In this document: positions 36,320-48,400 of the stretch, one piece after another
How positions within the stretch are numbered: the first letter of the stretch is position 1
Layout of the letters: each line of letters begins with the position of its first letter
NCBI GenBank assembly: GCA_032622095.1
Contig: CP136068.1
Span: 112,417,546 to 112,481,545 of the forward strand
Direction of reading: 5' to 3'
From: Siphonodentalium dalli
Taxonomy: Eukaryota > Mollusca > Scaphopoda > Gadilida > Siphonodentaliidae
DNA: 64,000 nt
Made by a program: the position numbers and the translations under genes
Notes under the pieces: generated by a model
Database searches by the model: none
Told to the model about the DNA's origin: nothing
The model's input: only the letters and a program-made list of their open reading frames with translations

Positions 36320-38005
36320 TGGAGCAATTAAATATGCAATTATTGGGGTCTATCCACTTGTGATCCCTCAAAAACTCGATTTTACAGAACGCGGTATAAA
36401 ATTTCACAAAAAATCACAACTGGGATTCTAGTCATATTTCAAAAAGAAATAAACAGAAGGTTGCAATTAAGTGAGGCATACTATTACCTATGAATATTCC
36501 AACTAAGTGAAACCAAAATTCTTACTTTGGCTCAAAATGGCTGCCAAAATGGCCGCCAAAATATGGAAAATGGTAAATATTGCCCTATGGTATCCTGCAA
36601 TCGCTTACAAGTTGTGGTTGATGTACAAAATTGGCTATTATGCCTTCTATACATTGCATACTAACATGTCTGCTGCACCATGGTTAATTGTCATCACTGA
36701 CATCACCAAAAATATTGGACTTTTCTCACAAAAACTTGACATAAATATCGGCAAAAATTAACTTTTCGGGTTTGGACAATTTTTTCTAGTAATATTGTAA
36801 CTATCTTTGAATTGAAAGGTGTGTATTGTATTGGTCTATCTTAAATGTGTCACACTACGGTGTTTATAGACCAAATTGCTCAAGATGGCTTCCAAAATGG
36901 CAACCAAATTGGTAATAAGTTATTTTACATATATCATTATAACATTATATATATATAATTATTCTCTGCGTTATCCGAAAATGTAGCAAATTGTGACCCA
37001 TTTGGTTATTATACGTGTTAGTTAATTAACTGACAATTAAATGTTCTATTATGGCTGTACCAGTTCCGTATAGGGCATGACAAATTCATTTTAAATTATG
37101 GAATTTTGCGGAGAACTTCTTTTGTGATTCTGACCATATTATTGAAAGGAAATGGGCAGAACTTTGAGACGGAACTGAGATGAACCATAATATGTGACTC
37201 TTCTGGTCCATTATGATAAACAAATATCAACTGGATACAGGATGGATGCCAAGATGGTAGCCAGGGAGTTACTCTATAATCATAGGTGAGGTGAATAGGT
37301 ATACATGGAGTTAGTGTATGTCAGGAATGATGTGAATATGTATACAATGAGTGACTATATGGCTATGAGTGTGTTGTCCATAGTGAGATGTATTGGTATA
37401 CAGGGAGAGGTCATGGTCAGGTGTGTGGTGAATCGGTGTGAATGGAGTTGACTGTATGGTGTACCCGCTCGACAAAACAAGTGTCCATTGGCACCGCGGT
37501 GTATTTGCCGTTCGGCCGCGGTGTCAGCGTTTGTAACTGCGGTTGAGCACTGCGGCCGAAAGCAAGTACACTGCGGCAGAACGGCAAGTACACCATGGCC
37601 GAAAGGCAACTACAACGCGGCCGAATGGCATGTGCACCGTGGTTAGATTTCTGGTTTGTATCATCTTTTTTCAGTTTAATGAACGTACACCGCAGCAACT
37701 ACACCATGGCCGATTGGCAAGTACACTGCGGCCCAACTGCAGTTAGCCGGTGGAGCCGCAGTGTTGTTGCATTTCGGCCGCGGTGGCAACGCTAACCGCA
37801 CCGTGGTTAAGTGGACACTTGTTTTGTCCAGCAGGGTATGGTTGTGTGTATACCGTACAGGTGCACCCGGTGTGCCTGTATGGACATTGATGTGGTGTAT
37901 GGATATAGCCACATGGTCATGGTGGGATGTACATGTGTTTCTGTATGATCACGGATGGGGTGTGTGGATAAATAGTTTTTATGGCTACGGGTAATGTATA
38001 TGGTA
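36320..38005 (+). mobile_element. giant foldback, left arm
   Basis: The outer end is TGGAGCAATTAAATATGCAA. It passes through repeat R, then the composite flank (GATGGATGCCAAGATGGTAG near 37240), then reversed 42-bp units, a GC-rich insertion at 37464-37836, and more reversed units up to about 38005. Without the insertion it is about 1.3 kb and pairs with about 38790-40502. Confidence 0.85.
37464..37836 (+). mobile_element. GC-rich TA-flanked MITE, copy 1 (373 bp)
   Basis: TA at 37462-37463 and 37837-37838 flank inverted ends CCCGCTCGACAAAACAAGTG and CACTTGTTTTGTCCAGCAGG plus G. The right arm of the foldback has the uninterrupted equivalent, TATTGTGTATGG in reverse complement near 39010-39025, which confirms a TA duplication. 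The interior is roughly 13 imperfect units of about 24 bp with CGGCCGAANGGCAAGTACAC-like sequence, plus one AT-rich stretch near 37647-37682. It is strikingly GC-rich against its surroundings and has no gene. Confidence 0.85.
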
Positions 38006-39207
38006 TACATATTCACCTCACCATTGGCCATGTCACTCACTGTATCCATATTTGTCACACCATAGCCGAATAGCCATTCAATATATACTAATACACCCAG
38101 CCATGTCAGTATAGTCACTCCATGTGTGCATATGCACATCATCCATGGTCATATAGCCACTCGCTATTTACACATACACCTCGCACATGACCATATATCA
38201 ACACCATTGTATACCCGCATAACTTACACACGGCCATACCGCCACGAGTCGCCAAGCAGGAACACCAGGCATACTCACACACCTGACACATGACCATTTA
38301 GTCACTCCCGGCATAGATATTCATTACATTGATGTCACTCCTTGTATACCTACTCATTTCACCATTGACCATACAGTCACTACCTGTATACATATTCCAC
38401 ACACAGTAATATACAGTAACCACTCGATATATACACATGAAGCCCACCCTAGACCATAGAGTCACTCCAGGTATACATATGCACATCACCACTGGCCATT
38501 CAGTCCTTCCAGATATACAAAAAACCCGCACACACGACCACTCATACCATCCATACTTGCATATATACATCACACATGACAGTTCAGCAACGTACTGTAT
38601 AATCATACACGCCATCCATGATCACACAGCTAATCCCTACACACATACCAATGATAATACATCCACGAGATATAAACATATACATCCCATCCGTTACCAC
38701 AAGGACACTCCCTATATACCCACACGACAATGTCCACCAGCTTACTCCAGGTATGCATATACACTTCAATCATGACAGTACAGTCATTCCACGTATACCA
38801 CACACATTGCCCGTAACCATAAACCCATTCACGATTTATCCACACACCCCATCCATGATCATACAGAAAACACATGTACATCCCACCCATGACCTTACAG
38901 TCACTCCATATATACATAATCAATACATAGATGGCCATGTAGCTATAACCATACACCACATCAATGTCCATACAGGCACACCGGGTGCACCCGTACAATA
39001 TACACACAACCATACACAATACAGTCACTCCATTCATACCGATTCACCCCACACCTGACCATGACCTCTCCCTGTTTACCTATACATCTCACTATGGACA
39101 ACACACTCATAACCATATAGTCACTCATTGTATACATATTCACATCATTCAAGACAAACACTAACTCCATGCATACCTATTCACCTCAAATATGATCATA
39201 GAGTAAC
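38006..39207 (+). repeat. 42-bp minisatellite, forward block, copy 2
   Basis: About 28 units, with the same order of variant units as 21060-22230. The section 38006 to about 38790 is the unpaired spacer of the foldback. From about 38790 on it pairs with the reversed units of the left arm. Confidence 0.85.
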
Positions 39208-40502
39208 TCCCTGGCTACCATCTTGGCATCCATCCTGTATCCAGTTGATATTTGTTTATCATAATGGACCAGAAGAGCCACATACCTGCTGGACAAAACA
39301 AGTGTCCACTTAACCGAGGTGTGGTTAGCGTTGCCACCGCGGCCGAAATGCTACTACACTGCAACTCCACCGGCTAACTACAGTTGGGCCGCGGTGTACC
39401 TTCCATTCAGCCATGGTGTAGTTGCCACGGTGTACGTTCATTAAACTGAAAAAAAGACGATACAAACCAGAAATCTAACCACGGTGTGCATACCATTCGG
39501 CCGCGTTGTGGTTGCCTTTCGGCCAAGGTGTACTTGCCGGTTGGCCGCAGTGTACAGCCGTTCGGCTGCGGTGCTCAACTGCAGTTACAAACTCTGACAC
39601 CGCGGCTGAACGGCAAATACACCGCGGTGCCACTGGACACTTGTTTTGTCCAGCAGGGTACAGGGTATTATGGTTCATCTCAGTTCCGTCTCAAAGTTCT
39701 GCCCATTTCCTTTCAATAATATGGTCAGAATCACAAAAGAGGTTCTCCGCAAAATTCCATACTTTAAAATAAATTTGTCATGCCCCATACGGAACTGGGA
39801 CAACCATAATAGAACATTTAGTTAATTAACTAAACACATATCATAACCAAGTGAGTCACAATTTGCTATATTTTCGGATAACGCAGAGAATAATGTTATA
39901 TATATAATGTTATAATGATATATGTAAAAAAAATAACTTATTACCAAGTTGGTTGCCATATTGGAAGCCATCTTGAGCAATTTGTTCTATAACCACCGTA
40001 GTGTGACACATTTAAGATAGACCAATACAATAAACACCTTTAAATCCAAAGATAATTACATATTACTAGAAAAATGGTCAAAACCTGAAAAGTACATTTT
40101 TGCCGATATTTATGTCAAGTTTTTGAGAGAAACGTCCAATAGTTTTGGTGATGACAGTGATGGCAACAGTAACACTCAACCATGGTGCAGCAGACATATT
40201 AGTATTCAATGTATAGAAGGCATAATAGACAATTTTGTACATCAACCACAACTTGTAAGCGATTGCAGGACACCATAGGGCAATGTTTACCATATTCCAA
40301 TTTTGGTTCCAGTGAGTTGGAATATTCATATGTAATGGTATGCCTCACTTAATTGCAACCTTCTGTTCATTTCTTGTTGAAATATGACTAGAATCCCAGG
40401 TGTGATTTGTTTTGTGAAATTGTATAACGCGTTCTGTAAAATCGAATTTTTGAGGGATCACAAGTGGATAGGACCCCAATAATTGCACATTTAATTGCTC
40501 CA
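38790..40502 (+). mobile_element. giant foldback, right arm
   Basis: Reverse complement of the left arm. The array end, the flank GCTACCATCTTGGCATCCAT, then repeat R reversed, end at TTTAATTGCTCCA (40502), exactly mirroring 36320. It carries its own GC-rich insertion at 39285-39658, at a site that is empty in the left arm. A 252-bp open frame at 40078-40329 (minus) is the same repeat frame seen at 36507 and 17665. Confidence 0.85.
39285..39658 (-). mobile_element. GC-rich TA-flanked MITE, copy 2
   Basis: The ends are CCTGCTGGACAAAACAAGTG and CACTTGTTTTGTCCAGCAGG plus G, with TA on each side. It is in opposite orientation to copy 1, judged by the interior landmark GATTTCTGGTTTGTATC, here reversed near 39460. 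Empty sites are seen at 22305 and, reversed, near 37190. After the right TA a CAGGGTA heptamer is repeated. Confidence 0.85.
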
Positions 40503-42175
40503 ATTAACGTATACACAGATAACAATTCCAAATCAGAGATATTGAATAATTATTTTTGTTCTACATCGTCACTGCCAGAATCTGACAAAAAAGAACCACC
40601 ACTATTATCTAGATCTAAAAATTGTACCTTGAAACTTATTGAGATCACACCCAAAGATGTATTGGAATCCCTAGCAAGCGTCAAAGTAGCAAAGGCCAGT
40701 GGTATCAGCCCCAACATTCTAAAGAACGGCGCTACGGCCCTAGCAAGTCCTATGTGCTATATATTTAACGAATTTTTAAAACATTCCTATTTCCCCGATG
40801 AGCGGAAGAGAGCAAACGTTTGTCCCATCTTTAAAAATGGAGATCCAAGTATGCCATCGAATTATCGTCCGATTTCATTGCTAAGTTGCCTCTCAAAAAT
40901 ATTTGAGAAATGTATCTTTCGACATTTAAAAATACTTATACGAAAATAAGCTCCTAACTGATTTACAATCGGGTTTCACTCCAAACGACAGTACTGTATT
41001 CCAGCTAACAGACATATATCATTATCTTATTTCATCTTTAGACGAAGGCAAAGAAATCAGGTGCCTTTTCTGTGACATCAGCAAAGCTTTTGATAAAGTT
41101 TGAATAAGGGACTATTGTCCAAACTGAGTAATCTAGGTGTGTGTGAAAATACATACGACCTTTTGAAAACTTATTTGGAAAATAGACAACAAAGAGTCAT
41201 TTTGGAAACTACCCAGTCGTCCTGGAAATCTGTAGAATCTGGTGTCCCTCAAGGGTGAATACTGGGTCCCCTACTATTCTTGATATACATCAATGATATA
41301 GCAGATGAGATAACAAGTAATATCCGACTTTTTGCAGACGACAACTCCCTTTATCTAGCAGTAGAAGATCCCATGCTGGCTGCTGACGTTCTAAACAAAG
41401 ACATATCGAAAATACACGATTGGTCTAACAAATGGCTCGTTAAATTTAACCCACCCAAAACTGAATCCCTCTTAGTTAGCAGGAAATAAATTAAACGTAG
41501 CCACCCCCCATCTCAAAATGGCAAATAAATCAATATGCGAAGTAGCTACACATAAACACATAGGTCTAACCTTTAGTTCCGATGGTAAATGGAAAGACCA
41601 TATCGCAGATATTGAAAAACGAGCCTATAGTAGGCTGTCCCTGCTGAGGAGGTATAAATTTAACGTCTTTGAAGCCGAGAGAGACATATGTTTCAGCAAC
41701 CTTAATAATTTGGAAAAAAAACACCCTTAGAAGGTTCAAAATCACTTTCATTATCCAAAAACATTGAGATATTCGCTAACATTCAGAAATATATAGAACT
41801 AACTGGCAGATTCAAGCCATGTTATGCACAAACCTGATGTATACGATCTTAGGCTATGCATGGAACAAAATTAAAAACACATTAAAATCAAAATTAAATT
41901 ATGTGTAATATCGATCCCAAAGCACCCTGCCAAAACCTGCTACGATTGGAAGGGGGCTGTCAGGCACATTATAATTAACAATAACAACAGTAATTTCATT
42001 GAGCTATATACATTCTATATTTGTCTGTTTGAAACGGTTACCATTCGATATTTTATATGTGTAGGAGATGGCTTAAGATAAGCATCATGCTTACTGCCAA
42101 ATCCCATTATAACCATCAATATCTTTCATCATCATACCGTGAACTTTGTACATTATATTGGTTAAAATAAAATAT
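40503..42175 (+). pseudogene. non-LTR retrotransposon, reverse transcriptase and 3' end, decayed
   Basis: This encodes the polymerase that would copy the element RNA at its nicked target. Family motifs are in order: NYRPISLL at 40860, DISKAFDKV at 41074-41100 (first catalytic Asp), GVPQG near 41240, IYIND at 41283, FADD at 41331-41342 (catalytic Asp pair), and HKHIGLTFSSDG near 41551. The frame changes near 40940 and again near 41100. TGA stops lie at 41101 and 41256, and TAA at 41487, so no protein can be made. From about 41760 coding similarity fades. The last part, to AAAATAAAATATG at about 42175, looks like a 3' tail. The clade is CR1/L2/Jockey-like by motif; exact placement is not possible by eye. 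Confidence 0.85.
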
Positions 42176-45100
42176 GTTTAAACTAATTACTGGTGGGAAA
42201 TATAAACAAACACTGAGAACAATTTCAACATATATGTATATATATCAGATATCAAGCTGTTAAAAATGTTGACAGTTGGGGGCGGGGGTAGACACCACAC
42301 ATATTGTCACGTCCCTGAGATTCAAGCTGAAGCCGATAACCGCAGAACAACGGAACAATCATGACACACTGATAATGGACGAGTCACTATATATAGGATT
42401 GTGGATACAAAATAATTGGCGTGTATTGTTTGTAGGTAAATGTATATCACATCAGGGGCCTATACTATAGAATTACAATTGCCGTGTTTCTCCACGTGGA
42501 CAGATTTAGTCGGTAATTTCCCAGTCTTGTAAAGCTAGACTTGTGTTCTATAGTACTCGAGCAATTGTGTTCTTGTAAATTCCTTGCATTGGATTTTGGA
42601 ATTTAACAATAGGCGATTACCCTTTTTCACACCATACATCGTTGTGAACTGACTTATATAATGTTCTGGGAGAGCCATTCTGTAAATGGGATTCATTTCA
42701 GCAGCAAGCTGCTCGGTTTTTGTGGTGTTTGGAGTGTCCCAACGCTGCATCTTTTTGTTATTCTATAGTACCCGAATTGTCTAACTTGGGAAAAAACAAG
42801 AACTCGCTTGACGGGCTGATAAATTACATTACCAACTTAGGGAGTTCCATAGTACAGACATAACACAACTCGTGTAGAACACGGTGTTAACATTACAAGT
42901 ATACGAGGCTGAATTAGTGGTTGTCACCGCAATGAAACGCGTGCGAATGTCGATATGTCGGATTATCGCTTTGTGTATTGAGCACTCATGCATTAACCCT
43001 TTCTCGACGTGCGAAGTTTCACCGGGTCAATACAATCGTAGTCATATTGGGATGATGGGTTCAAATTACGCATGGTGTAGATAGATATATTTTGAGATGG
43101 GGTTCATAAACATAGACAAATTGGCTTTGAGAAATAAGGGATTCCACATAAATTATGTTGTGACGGGGGCGATTCTCAGCAAAATACTCAACAATTGGGA
43201 ATGTCATGCAGCGACGTTCATTGGGTGTTGGCGCATCACAATAATCTTCGTCCCAAAGTTAGTGATGATTGATTTATGGGGGTAAATGGCAATTAGTTGA
43301 GAAGTTTCGATCGGTTGGAATTGTTGGTTTGGGGATTTCTAACAGTTGGAAATCTTGAGTAACCATTGCAGAATTTCAACCGAATGGGGTGCAAATATAG
43401 TTTTCTGGTTCGGGGAGGAGGTGTACTCGGGTAGCGGAGACCTTATACGTGAATGTTACCGCGATTCCATGGTAGAAAATGGCACTGAATTTAAAAATTA
43501 AGACTGGAGAATAGGTTATAATCATTACAATAACTACATTTTCCAGCTGATGTAACTGCAAATTATAATTTATACAACTAGTATGATGTTTTCCTACATT
43601 CAGTGTAATTTTGGTTGTTAAATCTAAGTTTCTACTTAAACAAAAAGTTACACAGACCCTTTGGAAAATATACTTGAAATATATATGTTCACCCTTTTAA
43701 CTTGGAAATATTTTTATCAGTATATTATCTCCGGCAATTCAGTTTGTTTTCAATTACATTGTACATGTATCGAAATCGTACGTATACGACAACCAGTTAA
43801 AATTTCCCTGCTCAATCTGACAATATAATCACCATGTGTAGGTTTTTCTGTCGATGGGGTTTATTTGTGATCACTCTATCCGTCTCTATCCCTTTGTGTT
43901 CGTACATATATATTACATCGTTAAATATATTTGACCATGAACCATGTAAATACAAGGAAAGACATGAAAAGCTATATATTGTCTTCTATGATGTAGGTCA
44001 ATAAAACATCTATCTCTTATAACGAGCGTTCTCGCTTACGATATTTTGTACTCGTGTTCAGCGTAAAATGTTGTAATCGTTTGTGTATTTTCGCGATGCT
44101 TGTGCCATTGGGATTATGGTGCACGCAAGTAGTTTTCGTGTTCCCCATTGCCTATCATAACATTGACTTTATACATCCACTAAACCACTCGCCAAATGAC
44201 TCAAATATATATATAGGCATTACTATATCCATTTGTGTATAATATTAGAGTAAGTTCCCTTTACCCATTAACAAGCGTTCGTCTCCACGCGCAGATAAAC
44301 GGAGATCCACAGTACTGGATTTTATCTGTTCTTGTAAATGACGGGGAATCGCCCACACTTGTAAATTATCGTATCCATAGTATTCGACAGTTTGTCCACG
44401 TGGAGAAACACGGCAATTGTAATTCTATAGTATAGTCCCCTGGATAGTAAAGTGTAAACTACAAATGTGTTAGACATCTCCGCGTTGACATTTAGGATAC
44501 ATATGTGCATTCAAACATGGAGGGTAACATATGGGGGTCTCCACCAAGAAATGTCCAACCAGACACCATCCATAAGATTGGATAATTTACAACTGATGTA
44601 TTGTTGGTTTAAAAAAAACAAATTCCCAAGTGAACACTCGTTGGAAAATCATACAATGAAAACAATTTCAACTTATATGTGGTCAAAAGTTTGGTATGAT
44701 ATGGTCATACGTTGGCAATGTCCAACTATGGGGGAGGAGCGAGTGTGGTTGGAAATGTCCAACAGTTGGAAAGCTTAAGGTACCAGTTGAAACGTTACAA
44801 CCAACAGGGGGAGCAGACCCCTAGCCACGCCTCTTTTATCATAGATGTATAGAGTACTTATGATATTAATATTCGTTTGTTGTCTTCAAATTTTTGTGTT
44901 ATTTATTTTGGTGCATTTAATCATCTCTCTATTTATCATATTTGTTCTGTTTTATTTCGTGTTCTGGTGATTTCAGACTACTTCGATATATTCGTATATG
45001 CATATATATGGCTTACACATTATCAGTGTGTATCTTGTTACGCCTGTTGATATTGCGTGAACGGTTGAGAGAAATAATCAAGGAAACAGGACGCTAGGTG

Positions 45101-45930
45101 AAGTTATTCGTGTGGTAAGTGGCCCAGGCAGTAGGGGTACCATATCGTCTATTCCATTGGGCGGAATTGCACACTAACCGACGCCCTTCGTGTCGATACC
45201 ATGCACTAGATTAAAACACAAACGGAATTTCTATAACATACGCGTGTAATTTAGTATAAATTTATACGAAAAACTGTCCAAATTATGATTGGTATTCATC
45301 CAATGTTTCTCAGAATGAAAAATGTTTCAATTTGTTCATTGGTTAGCCGACGTTGAACGATCCCATCTGTGAGATTCAATCAGCATAGAATCTCGACTGA
45401 TGACAGATTCGCCTCGATGCGGCTTACTGGATTACCTATCCGCCACGTAACGGATTTAACCTGCCAGTCTGTGTGAGGATTTACGACCTGTGATGCGTGT
45501 TACTCAAGAGACAAGTGCCATCCTGAAATTAATAAGCCAGCGTATTTCTCTATATAGGCGATATTTCAATATACTCCTCTCGACCATAACAGAATACAAG
45601 AAAACTAAGATGCATGCATCAGGTCGGCCGTGAACTATCTACCATAGAATTGTTGTAGCTATCGATTATACATTTTGGAATACCTGTCTGTATGTATGTG
45701 TGTATGCATGAATGCATGTGTGTATGTGTTATAGACTCTAACACTGCTCGAATTTGGTATTTAACGTGTCAACATGACCTCGCTCATAGGCATGTTTCTG
45801 GACCTTGACCGATCCGACTAAAAATGTGTGTGTAGGACTACTTCGACCCCGGGAGCAATATGGACGGGTCCAATTTCACGTGGGACCATGTTCTCGAACG
45901 TGCTGATATAGGCATGTTTCTGGACCAATT
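42176..45930. other. receptor intron, mostly unassigned
   Basis: Holds family G fragments (42270-42320, 43300-43450, 44500-44830). It also holds an inverted pair of about 45 bp, 42458-42508 and 44390-44441, sharing ACAATTGCCGTGTTTCTCCA. A 71-codon minus-strand frame at 42535-42750 has a protein-like composition but no recognised family or firm splice sites. Confidence 0.45.
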
Positions 45931-45934
45931 GAAC

Positions 45935-46535
45935 AATAGTTTGTCCAGACGCTGTATATACTGGGTACTGTCCAGATGGAGGCGATCACAAAAAATCCCT
46001 AACTAGCCCGAACGAAGTCGAGTACATCAGCTAGTTTAATATATATTTTGGACATTTGTCTGTCTGTTTGTCTGTTAGCTATGGCCGGGAAAACCGCCGG
46101 ACAGATTTGACGAAATTTGATACCTAGGGGATATTATTTCCAGGGAGTATTTTGGACGGGTCAAATCTTGATCCCGACCTGACTTTGACATTCAAAAAGA
46201 TCAATTCAAGGTCAAATCTGGTAAAACGGAAGTATTTCAACAAAATTTGATACCTACTGTTACTTTTGTCCCATGAGTGTTTCGGGTGGGTCAAATCATG
46301 ACCCTGACCTGATCTTGACATTCAAAATTGTCAATTCAAGGTCAAATCGGGTAAAGCTGGGTGGATTTCGACGGGTACTTTTGTCGTGACTTTTGTCCGG
46401 GGAGTGTTTTGGACGGGTCAAATCGTGACCCAGACATGACCTTCACCTTTAAAATAGTCAATTCAAGGTTAAATCGCGCAATTCTCCGAAAATCAGAGGG
46501 GAACATCCCGGACGAAGTCGGGTCCACCAGCTACT
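45935..46535 (+). mobile_element. Helitron-like end repeats (candidate)
   Basis: Two related 3'-type ends: CCCGAACGAAGTCGAGT near 46006 followed by CATCAGCTAG, and CCCGGACGAAGTCGGGT near 46507 followed by CCACCAGCTA. Each is a short GC hairpin 5-10 bp before CTAG/CTA, in AT-rich flank. Between them are three loosely repeated units with TTTGGACGGGTCAAATC and CAATTCAAGGTCAAATC. A hairpin followed by CTRR is the Helitron 3' rule, but the fit of the second end is imperfect and no helicase is present. Confidence 0.4.
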
Positions 46536-46769
46536 ATTATATATTTCTAGATTTAGTTACAAACTAAATACCTGTATATTGTACAAAGAAATGTTTGACA
46601 AATATATCTGTATCAATATTACCATACGGGTCATTAAAATAGATACGACGAAACAAATTTTGAAGGGTGCATGTATCAGGCAAATTTTTATATTTCAAAT
46701 GACGACATGAATGCCGAAAGTTGAAGTAGCTACGTAATACTGGCTATCCGCATGAAGAGATATACATGT

Positions 46770-47335
46770 ATATAAAAACCAAAATAGAAGATGACTGCTG
46801 GCGACAATGTTTTCCAAAAAAATTCAAAGCATTCGATAGCTCCCATCTAGTTGTCAGCCCGAAGATCAATATGAAGTTTGGTGACTATCAGATGAGGGAT
46901 ATGTCTGTACAGTTGCTAAACAATTCAGTCATGCAAAAGAGGACCAAAGAGTAAGATACCAAATTGTTGCCTGTGGTAATGTTTTTTAACGAAATTCGGG
47001 AAAATTAGATTACTCTCACCCTGGTTATCCAGAAGATTATTGTGGAATCTGGTGACGATCGGACAAGGGGTGTCGTCTGTAGGATCAACCAAATTATTTA
47101 GCCATAAAAATTGTAAAATTGAAGATCACCGCTGGCAGTGATGTCTTCACAAGGACAGTTTGAGAACAAAATATGGCTCACATCTAGCGGTGACCCAAAA
47201 TATCCACACGAGAAAAAGTTCTCCAATAAAAGCTGGCTGCAGGGTGCGCCAATTGATTCAAATTCGAAATTTAGCAGGGTGTACTGCTTGTGGCCATGTT
47301 TTCCCCGCAAATTTGATAGACTGATGGACAAAACC
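46770..47335. repeat. dispersed family D
   Basis: Degenerate units with GATAGCTCCCATCTA, AAGTTTGGTGACTATCAGAT and GTGGCCATGTTTTCC. They are older or more diverged than the clusters at 2-8 kb. Confidence 0.55.
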
Positions 47336-47929
47336 ACTGAATCCGTTGAATCAATATACATGTATACATGGATTAATTTATATGCATTGTTATACACAGT
47401 ACTGGTATATAAAGGTACTGAAAATAACTATATTACTAGTATACACAAAATAAACCATATATCATGGCTATGGGTTCTAATATCAGAACATGACAGCTGA
47501 GAACTTGGTGTGAATTAAAGAGTGGTGGTTTCTCAAGCATAACTAACCCTCCACGTTAGAAACATGCCAATAAATGTCATAAGTATAATCTAGCTCGAGG
47601 ACAGAAGTGATCCATAAAACCCCCCTTAATTCAACCAGGTCCTCGCGCGATGTATGGTCGATCACATGATCTAGGGGGGGATTAGAATTGTTGTATAAAA
47701 ACAGTACTGCATGTAAATATAAAATAAAATAGTGCTACATCTTATTACAGATTATTGCCATATATAATCAATGATTATACAGACAGTCTGACAAAATAAA
47801 GTTTCAGTGACACTCTATCCGAAGAGGGGAATAATTTCATCTGTTACAGTCAATGGAGCAATTATGAATCTGGAAAGGTGAAATTTCTAAGTAATACTAG
47901 ATATCGACATGACGCGATAACATATAACG

Positions 47930-48085
47930 TAAATGCAATATGGCCGCTGGCGACAATTTTTTCCTATGAAATTATTTTTTTTTTTGATAGCTCTCATCTG
48001 ATAGATCAATATCAAGATAAATATGAAGTTTGGTGATGATCGGATGAGTGAATTGGACTGTGGTCTGTGCTAAACGGTTTAGTAA
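47930..48085. repeat. dispersed family D, one unit
   Basis: ATATGGCCGCTGGCGACAAT, GATAGCTCTCATCTGATAG and AAGTTTGGTGATGATCGGAT are in family order. Confidence 0.55.
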
Positions 48086-48087
48086 TG

Positions 48088-48400
48088 CTTAAAAATATTC
48101 TTCCCTTAATATTTTTATGTTCACTTTATAAACTTCACTGAGTCATCTTTGTCATGTATTGAGTTTGATATATTTTGTTAACTGTTAATAAATCATGTAT
48201 GTCTCATGTTTGTTATTTTAATTTATGTGTTTATTATCATTAAATAAAGTTGCATTCCTTAAAAAGATTCTTACCTCAATGTTTTTATGTTCACTTTATA
48301 AACTCCACTGAGTCATCTTTGTCATGTATTGAATTTGATATCTTTTGTTAACAGTTTATAAATTATGTATGTTTCGTGTTCGTTATTATATTATATACAC
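48088..48400 (+). repeat. tandem duplication of about 160 bp
   Basis: TTTTTATGTTCACTTTATAA, GAGTCATCTTTGTCATGTAT and TTTTGTTAAC occur at 48111-48184 and again at 48279-48352. An AATAAAGTTGCATTCC phrase separates the copies and looks like a retroposon or transcript tail. Confidence 0.75.

Noticed and set aside
36507-36761. Open frame conserved in three places (17665, 36507, 40329 minus)
   Set aside because: All three are copies of the same DNA repeat R; conservation of the frame follows from DNA identity, and starts differ.
44322-44510. Possible extra receptor exon on the minus strand (LYYRITIAVF resembles IYYGITISIV)
   Set aside because: Similarity is only a few residues, the following sequence has no M3 pattern, and the DNA belongs to an inverted repeat pair.
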